DNA of 64,000 nucleotides from the NCBI GenBank assembly GCA_025266875.1, contig JALLLT010000015.1, positions 868,001 to 932,000 on the forward strand. The letters are read 5' to 3'. The notes under the pieces are model-generated. The model was not told where the DNA came from. It ran no database searches and saw only the letters and a program-made list of their open reading frames with translations. The DNA comes from Fennellomyces sp. T-0311 (taxonomy: Eukaryota; Mucoromycota; Mucoromycetes; Mucorales; Lichtheimiaceae). The translations under genes were made by a program, and so were the position numbers. This document shows positions 10,923-23,800 of this stretch, one piece after another. The stretch's first letter is position 1. Every line of letters starts with the position of its first letter.

Positions 10923-11504
10923 TCAGGGTCGACGATCACTTCGCGTCCAAGTTCGTCGATATTGTTGTTGTAGTCGTAATTCAAAAATAGGAATCAGCGT
11001 CACTTGAGGGCAATGCATGTTGATAAAACCAAGTTCACCTTCTGTAAGAAGTCGGTTATTGTTTACCCGAATGGTATCGAGATCCTCCGTAAAAACTCTA
11101 TCCATTATCCAACCCGGAGGAGCAGCTTCGATATGCAAGTTATCACACTGCTCAAGCTCCAGGAATTGCAGGTTCCGATTAAGATTCAAGACATTTGGAA
11201 AGTGATTCACGCGCTCCAGGGTCAGCCGTATGAGTCCTGGAAACAATATGCCTGATAGATTATTTAAGGCCCCATCGCCACGTATGATAAGACCTTGGAC
11301 TGTTGGTGCTAGATGCCCCATCCCAGCCATATTATCCGCGAAGATCTCTGCAAAGTGTAGCCAGAGCTGAGAGATCGCAAAGAATCCGATACGTGGAACG
11401 GTGCTGAGACTTATGAGAGTCCGTCTATCATAAATATACTCTACTATTTGACTCAGAGTTTCATTCGGCAACCGTAGTATTGGCGGCAAATTGCTGTTAT
11501 CCAT
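10923..11504 (-). CDS. Short F-box/LRR-like protein, paralogue 3
   Basis: Single-exon ORF. The ATG at 11504 is chosen because it gives an MDNSNLPP start like paralogue 2; in-frame codons further upstream lack an ATG. The 193-aa product carries the family blocks in order: an F-box-like LRLPNETLSQIVEYI followed by YDRRTLISLS, a leucine-rich part with RVNHFPNVLNLNRNLQFLEL, then WIMDRVFTEDL and a HCPQV segment. It lies 7.4 kb from its relatives and on the other strand, so it was not made by a simple tandem step. Function is inferred only from the F-box/LRR resemblance. Confidence 0.65.
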   Translation of the reverse strand: MDNSNLPPILRLPNETLSQIVEYIYDRRTLISLSTVPRIGFFAISQLWLHFAEIFADNMAGMGHLAPTVQGLIIRGDGALNNLSGILFPGLIRLTLERVNHFPNVLNLNRNLQFLELEQCDNLHIEAAPPGWIMDRVFTEDLDTIRVNNNRLLTEGELGFINMHCPQVTLIPIFELRLQQQYRRTWTRSDRRP

Positions 11505-12405
11505 GTCCAAATCTGGATCCTTGTTATGATTATATACTTGCACCTTTTATATGTAATAGCAATCTGCCCTATATATGCATCTGACATCAATCGTCACTAA
11601 ACTACATTCTATCATTCTGCTAATGTTCTTTGTGCTTTACACCTCTGAGATAAACGCCTAGCTATAAAGCACTGTTCATTGTTATAAGGCAAAAGGCCCC
11701 GCGTGTATCATTGCTTCAAGTTCTTTATGTATTAGTAACAACGATGATAAAGCTTGTAATAATATTAGCTCTCCTCCTTATAAAAAAATAGTACCAATCT
11801 CTCTTTCATACGTTTGTGTTGTCTATTACGTACGGATATCTACATAACACTTCTTGAACCTATATACATAAGTCAATTCGTAGCTTGGGCGTAAAAACTT
11901 GGATAAACAGATCTGCTGTATTATTCTGGTTTCCTTTTTTGCCCTGACCATCGTGATATAGTCTTGTGTAGATTATAGCAGTGAAAACATATTACAACAG
12001 CGTGACAATAGTCCCCAGCCAAGAATTAATGCGTAAGTTAAACTTTTTCATAATCCGTAATCATCATCGTAAGCTATACACATCATGGTAGCTAATCCAA
12101 AAATTTATATATTAACTACACGTTTTTGCAGATCTCGTTGGAAGCTTTTTTATAACTTGCACATGCATAAAAGTTGCATCGACATGCAGCAGCAGCAGAA
12201 GGAATAAGAGTTCTTGACGTCCGAAAACAATTTCTCTGTTTGTCTTTTGCACACACATCTTCAAGACATACTTGCGTTTTGTAACTGCTCCTCTGACGTT
12301 TCCGTTCGTTGTGAAACATAAACGAGTTTAAAGCGGGTTCCAATTGTAAGTAAATAATCCTTCTTTATCTTTTTTTCTTTTCCCAGAGAAAAATAGCTAA
12401 TTACC
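11505..12405. other. Divergent intergenic region, no gene seen
   Basis: Shared upstream DNA of the third F-box/LRR-like gene (minus) and the MFS transporter (plus). It has a TATA-like ATATATAGGG about 60 nt upstream of the minus-strand start and a T-rich stretch just before the MFS start. A short Cys-containing minus ORF near 12.1-12.3 kb has no signal peptide or known motif and is not called. Confidence 0.5.
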
Positions 12406-14301
12406 ATGATGTTGACGAGAAAACAAAAGTGCTATATGGCAACAGTCAGCGAGACACCGTACCACACGACAGCGAAGCAAGAGCAATCATTTGCTAATCT
12501 CAAAGAAGGAGATAAGTATCACCGGGCTCGGTCGAGCCTTGAAGAACCGTGTAATATTGCTGAAGATCAAGAGAATGACGATAAGAATGATTTACCACCT
12601 ATTGACGGAAAGCAAGCTTGGATTATCATGGTGGGCGCCATTTTAATAACGGTACCTACGGGATTAAGTTTTTCTTGGTAAATGCCAAACCGGAATTCGC
12701 ACTTGACCATATTTGCTGATACCGACACTTTAAAGGGGTAACAAAAAAAAACGTCATGGATATGGGTAGGCAAAACGATTAAGTAAAGCTTTTGGCTTAG
12801 GCGTGATGAAAGATTACTATCAGAGAGAGCACACCTTCTCAGAACCAAGCGCACCCATGCATCTGACGATGATCGGCTCTTTATTTCAAGGGATCAGTTT
12901 CGCATTTATGTTCTTTACAACTCTTTTATACTCTATAATTGGAGTAAAGCAAATGGTAGTTCTAGGGGGATTCTTGATTTCTGGAGGATTATTGCTGTGT
13001 GGACAGGCAACTTCTGTAAGTGTTATGTCGAATACCTACCTCAAACAGAAACACTAACTATCTGATGTCAAAAGATTTGGCACTTGTACATAGCCTTGAG
13101 TTTATGTACCGGGACTGGAATCGCCACCATGCAAGTGGTAAGCAAGTTCGACTTTCGGAGAAGTGCGTACATTGCCTTAAAAAATGCTATGGAGTAGATT
13201 ACTTTCCGGTTGTTGCCAAGTTGGTTTCAAAAGCATCGAAATATGGCGTTCGGTATACAGACAACCATGATACCAATCGGTGGTTTGGCTTACCCGAATC
13301 TTATGGTTTATATTAACAAAACGCTAGGACCATCGTGGTGCGTATACCGTATATACATCGGAGCAAAAGTAGATATTGATGATGTTTTCAAAGGACATTT
13401 CGCATAATAGGAATTTTCTGCTGCTTTACTACCATCGCTGGGTTCATGATTCTGCGGGAAAGGCAGCCTATTACAAACACTGCGGAAGAGCGAAGGAACG
13501 TGCTTCAATTTCGCGTATTGAAAAATCTCAATTTTATTATTTTGATGGCAATTCACCCAGTCCAGCTTTACGCCCAGTACATTGCATCCACATTCATACC
13601 ACGTAACTGGGCCTATTTTACCAGATCTTCGCGTTAAATCTGCTAACCACTCATTTATCTAGTCAACGCCACGTATCTGGGTTTGTCCGATGTAAATGGA
13701 GCGGCTCTTGTCTCGATTATGTCAAGTACAAATATTTTTGGGAGACTCTGCGGAGGGTAATAGTTTACAAAAAAAAGAGGGATTGATAGCATGTTCTAAT
13801 ATCTATTGCGGTTTTGATTATGATTTAATATAGGCTATTAGCGGACAAAATTGGTGGCCTAAATATGTTCTCGATATATATGGCTGTATCTACTATTAGC
13901 CTTTGGGTAGTTTGGGTCCTAGCACGGGATTTCACTGCCCTGATTGGCTTTGCAATAATGAACGGGTTCGTTAACAGCTGCTTAGGTGTAATAAGTAAGT
14001 ACTTTGGTTACAATCATATACTACATAGCTTATTTAACATTGGTTTGAAAATTCAATAGGTGCCTCTGTAACCATGGCAATTACTGGACCGAAAGATTAT
14101 CCTGCAGCAACCGGGCTCAGGCCAGTTTTGCTTGTTGTGTCTGTTTTTGGACCACTGGTTGCCGATCTCTTGGAATCAAGTAATCACGCTGAACCTTTCC
14201 TCTACTGTAAAATTGTTGCTGGAGCAGGAGCGGCTATGGCTTGCATCCTTACGCTGATTTTGAAATTTCGCATGGACAAACGTCCTTTTGCAAAAGTGTA
14301 A
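12406..14301 (+). CDS. MFS transporter, monocarboxylate-transporter-like
   Basis: Eight exons (12406-12677, 12784-13015, 13075-13137, 13198-13348, 13411-13602, 13663-13756, 13834-13994, 14060-14301) give 468 aa in one frame. A hydrophilic N-terminus of about 65 residues precedes the first helix (AWIIMVGAILITVPTGLSFS). Family marks include LPSWFQKHRNMAFGI after helix 4, a long central loop with LRERQP and VLKNLNF, and GLSDVNGAALVSIMSSTNI starting the second half. These fit the MCT/MCH group of plasma- or organelle-membrane carriers for monocarboxylates or related acids. Substrate is unknown. The first splice junction (an acceptor in a weak context at 12783) is the least certain part. Confidence 0.82.
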
Positions 14302-15423
14302 TCGTTTCACTTAGTATCTAGCAGTAACAGCGAGATTGGATTATGGATTGGGATGTCTCTGGCAAATTGAACTTCAATTATATTTCTTTAAAAAAATAAA
14401 AGTTTACGTATTGATGAGATGCAATACACAGGACATCCATCGCCAACTAGATAAAGCGTCGACCTATCGCAGCTTACATTGTATCTTAATGATTTTACTA
14501 TTAGTTACCTTGTACGTACCGCATTTTTTTCATGTCGTCAAATTCTATTACTTATCATTACGTGTAGATATGTACTCACAAACAACATACAGTGGCTCTA
14601 ATATGTTACATTGCTAAGTTTCAACCACGAGAAATCCATAGAATTGATTTCCTCATTAAAACCTTTCACTTCAAGTATAGATTCCACCTTACGCACTTAA
14701 ATTACATATATTTACGCAATAATCTAACCTTTAAGAAAAATGGTGCCTTGTTCTCTTGCAGCCGCTGTTCCATAGTCTTTGGTTGACAACCAAGCAGTAC
14801 CAACAAGTCAGGCATGCTTTTACCGCGGAAGGCTGGCACACCAGAGGCATAGCAAAAGAGACAAATGGTAATGACATGGAACAATATTTCAGAAACCGGA
14901 CAAGTGCAAAAAAAAAAGTTTCGGAAATCGGTGTATGACAGCACAGAGTGCGTTGAACAATCCTTTCTTTAATTGCCCAATAAACCACGTACCACTTTTT
15001 AAAAACATTATCCGTCACATCGCATGGTTATAGAAGCATGAGGGAGTAGAAAACCTAAAATGTTAGACTTGGGAGTAGCAGAAGTGCAGTTGTTGAGTGG
15101 CATCTGCGTAACACCATTCGAGGCCTTTTTTTATAGCAAATTGCTTTTTATTACTACGTCGATGTTTACGTTTATAAAATAAAGGTAGATAGTTCAAAAG
15201 TTACATCTTACTTATGAGAGATAATAGACCTACTACTAAAGGTATTAGGTCTCTCCCTTGCGGCTCTAATGTTTTTAAATGTTTACAAAAGATTATGTAT
15301 TTATGCTTGAAAAAACCATGACGGCGGAAAAAAAAGCAAATCGGTGTGGCCAGAGTTGGTAGGTTGGGAGGATAGCAACTGCCATAGTTCCATTTAGTAC
15401 CTTGGAGAATCACGCACGTTAAG

Positions 15424-15880
15424 TGTGATTTCCTTGGTGGGAATCGGTCAAGTCTTGGATGAATAGTACGGTGCTTGATTCGCCGCTTTGCTTGTTGTCA
15501 TCTTGCGGGTGGATCAGATTGTCGAACTGGCGCAAAAATCCGAATAGCGCTAGCTAGGCATGCTCCCATTTACCACGGGTGAGATCAACGTCTGAACGCG
15601 AAAGGCATTTCAGTATATAGTCGATCGAGTGGGCGCTAGTATCGAGCACGGGGACAGTGCCGAAGCACCCAGCAATTCTTGCATTTGTGGCACTACGTGC
15701 GAGCAGGGGATCAAATCTTCCTTCTTGACCTTGTCTTATCCATAAGGAAATTATAGTAGATAAGTATGTTGAACACATGCCATCCATTTAGCTGCAATCG
15801 GCTCATCTGGGTTACTTACAGTAAATTTTCGAGCCTAGTTTGCTTGAGACACAGTGGCGATCAAAGTCGGCTTTACTGTC
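15424..15880 (-). pseudogene. Possible decayed coding fragments, unknown family
   Basis: Three minus-strand fragments in close succession look protein-like but have no start or joined frame: one around 15880-15825 (DFDRHCVSSKLGSKIYC), one at 15787-15554 (DPLLARSATNARIAGCFGT) and one around 15550-15424 (LRQFDNLIHPQDDNKQS). GT and AG pairs between them could be introns, but no clean model was found. They may be the relic of one gene or chance. No family was recognised. Confidence 0.2.
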
Positions 15881-17062
15881 TACTCGTGATGATCCCTAGG
15901 AAACTGGATGATGGTGGTCCAGGCTAGAGGTATGACATGTTTGATATTTATTAGACTTTAGCACCGCGGAGAAGTGTTTGTTTACTCTTGAAATCGATTG
16001 CACGGCATGACCACGGAAATGATCCGATACTGAGCTTGAATATGATGACGCGTGAAGGATTCTAAATGATCTGTGCACTTCCCATCTCTGACTTGTTCTT
16101 TCATTTCTATTGCGTCTAACATGCTTCTGTATCTAGCAGATTTGTGCTTCCTAATAATAAGACCATTTCTTTTTTGTATATTGAGTAGCTGCCTACGTAA
16201 CCAAACATTTGTACAATTTACATCCTACGTACTCGATTTCCAAATGACATGAACGGCTATACTTGACTGCTAACCGAATGTAATCGGTCCACTCGATAAG
16301 GAACGTTATATTCACTTGCGATATTTCAACTCGGTACGAAGGCAAAAGGATATCTGCATACTAATACATAAGGATTTACAATGTTAACCACTTGTGATGG
16401 AAGATCTATCATTGAGCACTAATTATTCGCCTTGACAACGCCTTCTATTTACAAGGCACTCATAACTTGGATGATAATTAATGAGGAAGGTTGACTATGC
16501 CATACTTCATATCGCCATGCCAATTTTTTCTTCAATATCTGCAGATGCGGCAAAAAGTCTAGTGCTAAACATACTCACAAAGCCCCTGCTTCTCACGCAG
16601 TAGGCAAGACTACTAGGCACAGTACCACTACAAACAATTGAATCGGTTACTTTGAAGGAAGCAGCAGTGAAGCTAGCAGCCTAGTGACAATACTCCGCAA
16701 GTAATCTGCTCATTAGACGACCACTTTAAGAACGATTACTTGTTTGGCAATTGCAACAGCCCCGTATTTCTTCTTGGCAAAGGTGTACACCAACACAAAA
16801 GCCGATTGAAAAAAAAACATATACAATAGCTGGTCCCGGTACACGAAAACAACAATTGCTTGGCATGAAAGAGGAACGTGTTTACAAACTAATCCAAAAA
16901 TAGTACGAGTAATGTGATTGGACCTTTCAAATGATCGACATCATTCTAAATTTTTCAGGTATAGTTTAACCGGTAAATCGCCAGAGCTTGAGCCGTTGCA
17001 CATGACGTAATATTGATGTTACACTCTTTTTTTTTTATCGGCGCAAGAAGTGTCGAAAAACC

Positions 17063-17070
17063 TATATAAA
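17063..17070 (+). promoter_or_regulatory. TATA box of the small hydrophilic gene
   Basis: TATATAAA followed by GGGG lies 70 nt upstream of the ATG at 17133. A T-rich stretch and CAATTCAAAG separate it from the start, a typical layout for a strongly expressed fungal gene. Confidence 0.55.
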
Positions 17071-17132
17071 GGGGCTGCATTTGCGTTTCTTTTTTTTCAT
17101 TCAATTCAAAGTACATTATCTATCTTTCAAAA

Positions 17133-17357
17133 ATGATGACAAGCAACACTCAATCACGCTCCAACAGCCTTCGTAAGGCTCCAAGAAAGTACAGTCTGAC
17201 CGATTCAGCCAAGCATCCTCATCTCCATCAAATCCACGAAACCCTTCATAACCTAAAGGAAGACGCCAAAGAGTCATACTCTCAACACCGTCAAGAAAAA
17301 CTGCAACGCCAGGATAGCAAGCGTCCGCAAGATGGCAAAACTAATCCAATGGAGTAA
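17133..17357 (+). CDS. Small hydrophilic protein, unknown function
   Basis: Single-exon ORF of 74 aa that is not recognised. It is rich in Ser, Gln, Lys, Arg and His, has almost no hydrophobic residues, and contains a predicted helix (HQIHETLHNLKEDAKESYSQ). The composition is that of a disordered or hydrophilin-like protein. It is called because a clear TATA box lies 70 nt upstream, an ATG pair opens the frame, and the codon pattern is regular. It is convergent with TMEM223, with stops about 100 bp apart. Stress or conidiation-type small proteins are possible matches, but this is a guess. Confidence 0.55.
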   Translation: MMTSNTQSRSNSLRKAPRKYSLTDSAKHPHLHQIHETLHNLKEDAKESYSQHRQEKLQRQDSKRPQDGKTNPME

Positions 17358-17453
17358 ATCTGTCCACCTTTATTTTGATACCCATTTCATGAACTTGATG
17401 TACATAATTACTCCATCATATGCTTTTGTATAAAATAAATTCTACTTTTTTTT

Positions 17454-18429
17454 TTATCTTGCAGAAGGATTGTACCATAAGCCATCAAATAGTTTAACAT
17501 CAGTGAATTTGCCTTTGCGATCCAACATGTAAGCCATGCGTTCACCCTGCGCACGTAAAAAGATATGGGACGAATTGGTCTTGCCAAGTGCGTCAACACC
17601 TTTGGTTCCTGCAAATGATCCGGGTTTAGACTGTGCTCATGATCTTGCAAAAAAAAAAAAACCATACCTAAACCCGTAAAAACCTTTTGCTTGCAGTATA
17701 GTTGATCGATTGGATACTCTCTATACTTATGTGAGTCCAAAAATCGTGCGTGCGTGACCAACTTGACTCGATTAGCGCCTCGGAGCAGAATGAGCTTATC
17801 GATATATCTTTTTTTTCATGTGCTTTTAGCAAAAATTGCATCATGTCAAACTAAGTTAACGTATTTTACCTCCATGGATACATGCACATTACGGTTGCGA
17901 TGCCAACACCAACGGACACCAATCCACCGGCAATGGCCATCCGTTGTCCTTTTGGTGCCAAGACAATCGGTGCGTCTTCGGCGTCGCTGCGTAGTAAAAC
18001 ATTTTACCCCAGTCAGCATAGCCGGTTAATATATACGATGCACTCTAACCTTTCTTTTTTGCTATAGCTCACATATGCCAAGCTGGCCAGATTCCCCCTT
18101 GACAGCCAAGTCAATATAAGCTTTCCACACGCGGCTTTTTTTTTACCAGAATAAGAGTTGAACACCAGCCGAGATGTACATAAACATAAACATACGTTTT
18201 ACGCCGTCTGGGGCTTGGTAAAACACCACATCCCGGCCCTGGAGCGCTTGTTTGATATGTTTACCGGAGTGCTGAATGGACTTGCGATCGAACGCTGTGG
18301 ATGAGGCCGACCGCGTAGCTTGCACAAGACAACGCGACGAACCTTTATAACGTTAGCTTTTTGACGCTGCTAATCCAGCTGCTTTATACCTTGCAGGAAT
18401 GAGGGCTTTGCCAACAAGGACCTAAGCAT
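17454..18429 (-). CDS. TMEM223: Mitochondrial TMEM223 homologue
   Basis: Six exons (18429-18390, 18342-18147, 18082-18050, 17986-17870, 17807-17668, 17608-17454) give 226 aa. The N-terminus MLRSLLAKPSFLQGSSRC is a likely mitochondrial presequence. Two membrane segments follow (about 64-82 and 101-122, ending YPWRYIDK). The tail matches human TMEM223: VKLVTHARF, a YPIDQLYC strand, and ERMAYMLDRKGKFTDVKLFD. Human TMEM223 is an inner-membrane factor in cytochrome c oxidase assembly, so a similar role is inferred. A TAA that seems to interrupt the frame at about 18144 lies inside intron 2. The gene ends up only 77 bp from the cactin stop and shares its strand. Confidence 0.8.
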
Positions 18430-18506
18430 TTCGAAATGTAAATGACAAGCGGAGACAAACACGCGCAGAAGCCACCGCTATTTTCAAAGGCATGAACGAA
18501 TTTATT

Positions 18507-20673
18507 TTACTTTCTGTAAAACTGGCGCTTAAAATGGAACCATAAACTAAGCACGCCTCTATCAAAGCTGCACTTGAATCCCTTTTTGTGGGAGTATTCC
18601 CACTCGCGATTGACGATCCGGAACGCAATATCCTCGTAGGGTGGGCCAGCACGGAACCGGATTAACACAGTTTCAGGTGATTCGGGATCCTTTTCGATGT
18701 AGTATGTGGGCGCCACCGACTTTTCGATCAGATCTGGATAGAATATGTTGAATTTGTATCCTTGCACAACTATCATACTTGTCAGTAAACGCCTATTGCT
18801 TCTACGCGTGTGCTATACTTCACCTTTCGGCGGCGGGTTATCGTGATCGTAATGGGTCTGGTTGTACTTGTTCCATTCGTAACCAGTGTGCACACGGTTA
18901 AAGTACCTTGGCTTTCGAGGTCTGTACTTGTCTTGCCACAGATATGTCTGCTTGGCAAGTTCTGCTTCGATGTTAAAGATGGCCTCGTCTTCATCCACGC
19001 CCTTTGCAGCTTCTTGCTCAAACAGCGCGGCGGATGCAATTGAATCGTCCTCTGGTTCTTCGGCCACAGGTTCTGGCTTTGGTTTCGTTCGAATGGGGAT
19101 AATCTTGGTTGCGAGCACTGTGCGCCGTTGTTCCATCTGTAATCCAAACGTCAGCAGCCTTTCTTTTCAATAAACAAAGTAAAATCTTACCAATTCTCGC
19201 AAGTCATCCACGGGATCCACGACTGCCAGTTCACGATCATCTCGACTGAGTTGTGGAACTGGCTCAGGACTCATGGAACGCTCATACTTCTCAAGCAAAA
19301 GACTCTGGCTATCGTCCTTTTTGGCAGATTCCGATTCGAACGCGCGATCCTGTTCCTCCATCAAAGACTGATCCACGGGTTCGACCTGGATACCTTCCCC
19401 CGCCTCGACACCGCGTCCATGGACCTCTGCACCTTCTTGCATGAGCACCCGCTGCAATTCCTCTTGTACCTTGAGAGCCTCTTCGCGCTGTCTTGACCGG
19501 AGTTGCTGCAACCGACTAGCGAGTAGCTCTTGATGCATGTCCGTCAGCTTCGCCTTTGCCTTGTAAACAACCAATTCACGCAGCAAGTTTTCCCAGTATT
19601 CAACATCGACAGGCTCGTTCGAGCTCAGTTTCTGCACGATCTGTTTTTGAAGCACGGTCAACTGGGCATAGGATTTGCCCGAAAGCACGCGATCGACGTC
19701 CCGTTGGACATCTTCGGCAACACCCGTGGCAGCACGTTGGGCATCATCCGCACGCAACTTGTTCAATCGATCGTCGGCCACGACAATCAGTGCCCGCCAA
19801 AACTCCAACGTCTTTTCGTTCTTTTCGAGGTTGAGATGCATCTGGATATCCTTGTGCAACTCGTCCGTTTCCTCCAAAGTCAAGTTCTGGACAACTACGC
19901 GTCAGCAAGCCTGTTCGTCGTGCGCGCATGTGTCTGAACACTTACATCAAATATGGTATAGGGTTCTTCCAGATCGATTTCGAGTTCGACTTCGTGTTCG
20001 ACCTTGTCGGGTTCATTGGCAAGTCGCAAATTCATGGCCAATATATCGATCGGTTTGGCTCGACCTTCCTTTATCCGAATCTCTGCGCGACGCTTCGCCT
20101 GCTCCAGATGAAACTCTTCTTCCTTGGCTTCCCAATCACCCATCTGAGCCAGCTCAGCTTCCCGTTGCATACGCATCGCCTCTTCTTCGCGCAACTGCAT
20201 TTCTATTTCACGCTCGGCTCTCCTTTTGTTGAGCTTTGCCAATTCATCCTCGGTCTCTCGCCGCCTTTCACGTTCGTTACGCCGAATCTCGTCCTTATCT
20301 TTGCCAAATGCTTTGCGATCGCGCTCCTTCTTTTTCGACCACACGAACTTTGACTCAAGATTAATGTCGTTGAACGGATTGTTTACGTTGGAATAACCCA
20401 GGTGTTCGAGTGATGGTCGTGAAGATTCAGGTTCATCGTCGCTGTCATCTCGATATCGATCTTTTTTCGATTTCTTTTCTTTGCGTCGCTTATGACGTTC
20501 GTCTGGTGATTCCGAACGATGCTTATGCCTTTAAATAGGCGTTAATTGTTGCAAGGATGAAAAGTATGGAATGCTTACTTGCGCTTTTTATCTCGTCTAC
20601 GTTCATCCTTGTGTCGATCGGGCGTTGGGCTTCGATGACGCCGTCTGTCAGGCGATCTTGAAGATCTGGGCAT
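18507..20673 (-). CDS. cactin: Cactin, spliceosome-associated protein
   Basis: Five exons (20673-20579, 20528-19946, 19886-19191, 19136-18824, 18769-18507) give 649 aa. The first 80 residues are an Arg/Ser/Lys-rich (RS-like) tail typical of splicing proteins. A long charged coiled-coil region (about 95-190, many Glu, Arg and Lys) and a helical middle domain follow. The C-terminus (about 560-649) is the conserved cactin domain with GYKFNIFYPDLI, PTYYIEK, FRAGPPYEDIAF and the ending GVLSLWFHFKRQFYRK. Cactin acts in the nucleus in pre-mRNA splicing and sister-chromatid cohesion through correct splicing. The gene follows PRP8 on the same strand with 175 bp between PRP8 stop and cactin ATG, so two splicing genes are neighbours. 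Confidence 0.95.
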
Positions 20674-20848
20674 TTTTTTTAGTGTATAAAGGAAAAAATG
20701 CTGCTGCGAAAATGACACCGCTGTAATTTCAAGCGCAACTGCTGTCAAGCTCTCCCGTTACCAAGTAACAGACTAGAGAATAATGGCAACTATGTTTTTA
20801 CTTTTTTATTTTTGATACAGAAAGCGAAAAGAAACAAAGAAAAAGGGA

Positions 20849-23800
20849 TTATGCAAAGTTATCATCAATGTCAGCCTCTGTAACGGCTTCTGTTTCACTG
20901 CTAAAGTTCATAAAGTGAGAAGCACGATGCGACTCGTGATAGAACTCCTTGGGAACGTCCAGCGTCAGGCGATAATTCATGTTGGCATTGAACTGTGCGC
21001 CCATAAAGTTGTAGTTCCACACTTCTGTAGGCACCATAAAGTATCCCAGGAAGCGATCTGAAAGCAAGATCTGGACCTTGTCCGCATGCGTTGGCAAATA
21101 GCCTTGAGGGTTGTTACCGGTATCCATGTTGGCCTTGCCCCATTCGAAACCGCCGGGCGTCAACTTGTAGGCCGTTAACGAGCAAGAACCAGGCGTGAAC
21201 GAGCAGGTCAACGTGATGGTCTTTTCGCCATCCCATGTTCGGTTGTTGGCAAGCAACTTGGCGTGCGTCGATACGTCTTGCGGCGAGATATTCATCAGTT
21301 CTTGAGGCTGCGTGTGGATCCAACCCAATGGTTCCATATCAGCAAGGTATTCATGGTCGGGAAGGGCGTTTGGCAAATGAACAGTTTGATGTGTGCCCCA
21401 TTGCGGCGGAATCACCACACATCGGATTTCTTTGACGTTGGGAGCATCTGGTGGGCTTACACCATACATGAATCCAGCAACTTGTGTTCGCAGATCAGAA
21501 ATCGTGATGAAGCGTTTGAGTACGTTCTTGGGCATGACGTATGTGTAGGTGTTTTCCTTGATATCATCCGAGTTGACATAAATATGGTTGGTACGCAAAT
21601 GAAGGTTAGTGGCGGAAATGGCTCTGATACGCCATTCGGTCTTGGATGAGAACGTGGCCGTTTCGTAATTGCTGGTTGTCGTAACAATCATCTCGTCACC
21701 ATGGATATTGCGAGTCTTGGTAGTAACCGCCGTAAGCTGCGATTGTTCCTTGGTCTGCTTTTCGATTTCGGCGATCTGTTGACGTTGAAGTGATGGTGCC
21801 TGAATCTCCATACCAAGAATGATATCACGGATTTCAGATTGAGTCAGCGAGGCAACGTTGACATTGTTTTTCTTGCCATAATCTGCCAGAATCAAGTCCT
21901 TCAACTGCACTTCAACACGGGCCCATTCTTCGTCCGTCAATGTGGGCCAGATATGATGAGGTTCGGTGATGGTATTGCGATCGGGTCGAAGAATCATCTT
22001 GGTCTTGTCGTTGTTCACGTGGAGTGCACGAAGAATCAGGACAAGACGAGAGAATGCAGTGTAGGATGAGAAGGTTCGCAACCAGTCATCGTACAAGTTG
22101 AACAGACACATCTGAGGTTCGGTGGCCTTCAAGATAAGATCACCGAACTTTTCGACCTTCAAACAAGCTTGGAAGGGCAACTGCAGCTCTGAACCCTTGA
22201 TGACAATGTTGGGGAAATCTAAAAGTCCAAAACTTATCAGTGGTTGCTAAATATATGTTGCAGGAAAACTTACCGAGCAAATGGACTTCGAGAGGATCCA
22301 ACATACCCTTTCGGGTAACAATGATCTGCTTGGGCTGTTCTTCCACAGGCAACGACCGAATCAAGGCGGCCACTTCTTCGGCGGTCTTCCATTTGGCCAA
22401 TTGACCAAGACGTTTCTGACCGGCCCAAACGGACGTGTGAATGATCTTCAAGAAGAGCTGACCGGTTCGAGGATTAAAGATGAAAATGGCACCGTTGATG
22501 GGTTTGGTCGTCAAATTGCCTTCAAAGGTCTTGTGGATGGTGACACGATAGACGTTGGTATCGTCAACGAACCAAATGATCTGGTTGCTGAACAATTCGC
22601 CATAGTTGGTGGACGACAAGTACGGTTCGGTGGGTTCCGAAGAGTACAATTGCAGGGCCTTTCGAATACGTTCACGCAAGACGTAGAGGGCAGGATTGGC
22701 CTTCATGATCTTGCCCATCGCTTGTTGGATCAATGGTTTCATACCAGGAATCCAGTTACCATATGCAGAGTACAGGTTGTACGCCAAATCAACACCCAAC
22801 ATGAGACCTGTGGGCGAAGGATAGATACTCATGTTGTCGGTGGTGTAGTCCAAGAACTTGGCACGCGTGTATCGTTCGATATCGTGAGAGTCAAAGTCAC
22901 CCCATCGGAGCTGCACATCCAACCAGTACTTGGTAGTCGTTGGGCCTTCCATCACATCCTTAGGATCGTTCAGCAGCGAAGGACGAGAGACGGGCCATTT
23001 GTACGCTGCGAACAACAGAATATCCTATAACAGCGAGTTAATTGTTGAGTTCACGTTGATCGCCGAAAAACTTACGCTTGCAGACGAGTTCATCTTGTAC
23101 GATTTACGAGGATGGATGGTTTCTTTCTGGACAGTCTCAATCTGCAACGCCTCCAGTTCGCGATCGAAAATCTGACAGCAATCCATGACAATACTTTCGT
23201 GGATCTTTTGCCACAAATGGGCTATGGATACAGCTGTTAGCATCGATGGTTATCACCAGAACAAGGATGCTTACCTCTGAAGATCTGAATCAACGAAATT
23301 TTGAGCGTGGGGATTTTACCGTGCATGAAGATACCCGTCAAATCCAATTGGACCTGGAAACCAACGTAGACATTACAACGACTAAATGATATGTTAGTTC
23401 AACGTTCGCATGGTCCAAAATAGATGACCTACTTGATGGTAGGCGACCACCACAAGGTGAATCGACGGTTAGGAATCTGGTTCAAACCACTTCGCTGGGC
23501 ATTCGTCAACTTTTTGTATCGCATACTCTCTTCGAAACCGCTGGCTTTTTCCCAGAAGAGACCCAGCCAAGAAGTGAAATAGGTTCCCTTGAACAGCGTG
23601 TGTTCCAGAATACCCTCGACACCACCGAGAGCCTGGATCATATCTGTGCGGTAATTGTTCAAGTTCCACAATTTACCGTCATGGCGACTGTGGGTCCAGT
23701 AGAATGGATTGTTCTTCAGCACCTGATACTGCTTAAAGTCTGTGCGCACACGCCAGCCCTTGTCATAGGCCAAAGTGTGTCTATCCTTTTGGAACAGCGT

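Larger units (their letters stand above)
14302..17132. other. Gene-poor interval
   Basis: About 2.8 kb with no gene that can be supported. It is AT-rich, with scattered short ORFs. The only stretch with some coding character is the minus-strand fragment near 15.4-15.9 kb, listed separately. The right end holds the promoter of the small gene at 17133. Confidence 0.5.

Noticed and set aside
12116..12343. Cys-containing minus ORF as a small secreted protein
   Set aside because: No signal peptide, no promoter sign, and it overlaps the upstream region of the MFS gene.
18130..18150. Apparent in-frame stop (TAA before a run of A) in the TMEM223 gene, suggesting a pseudogene
   Set aside because: Using the acceptor at 18083 makes a normal 64-nt intron, removes the stop and gives a better protein match (LAYVSYSKKE).
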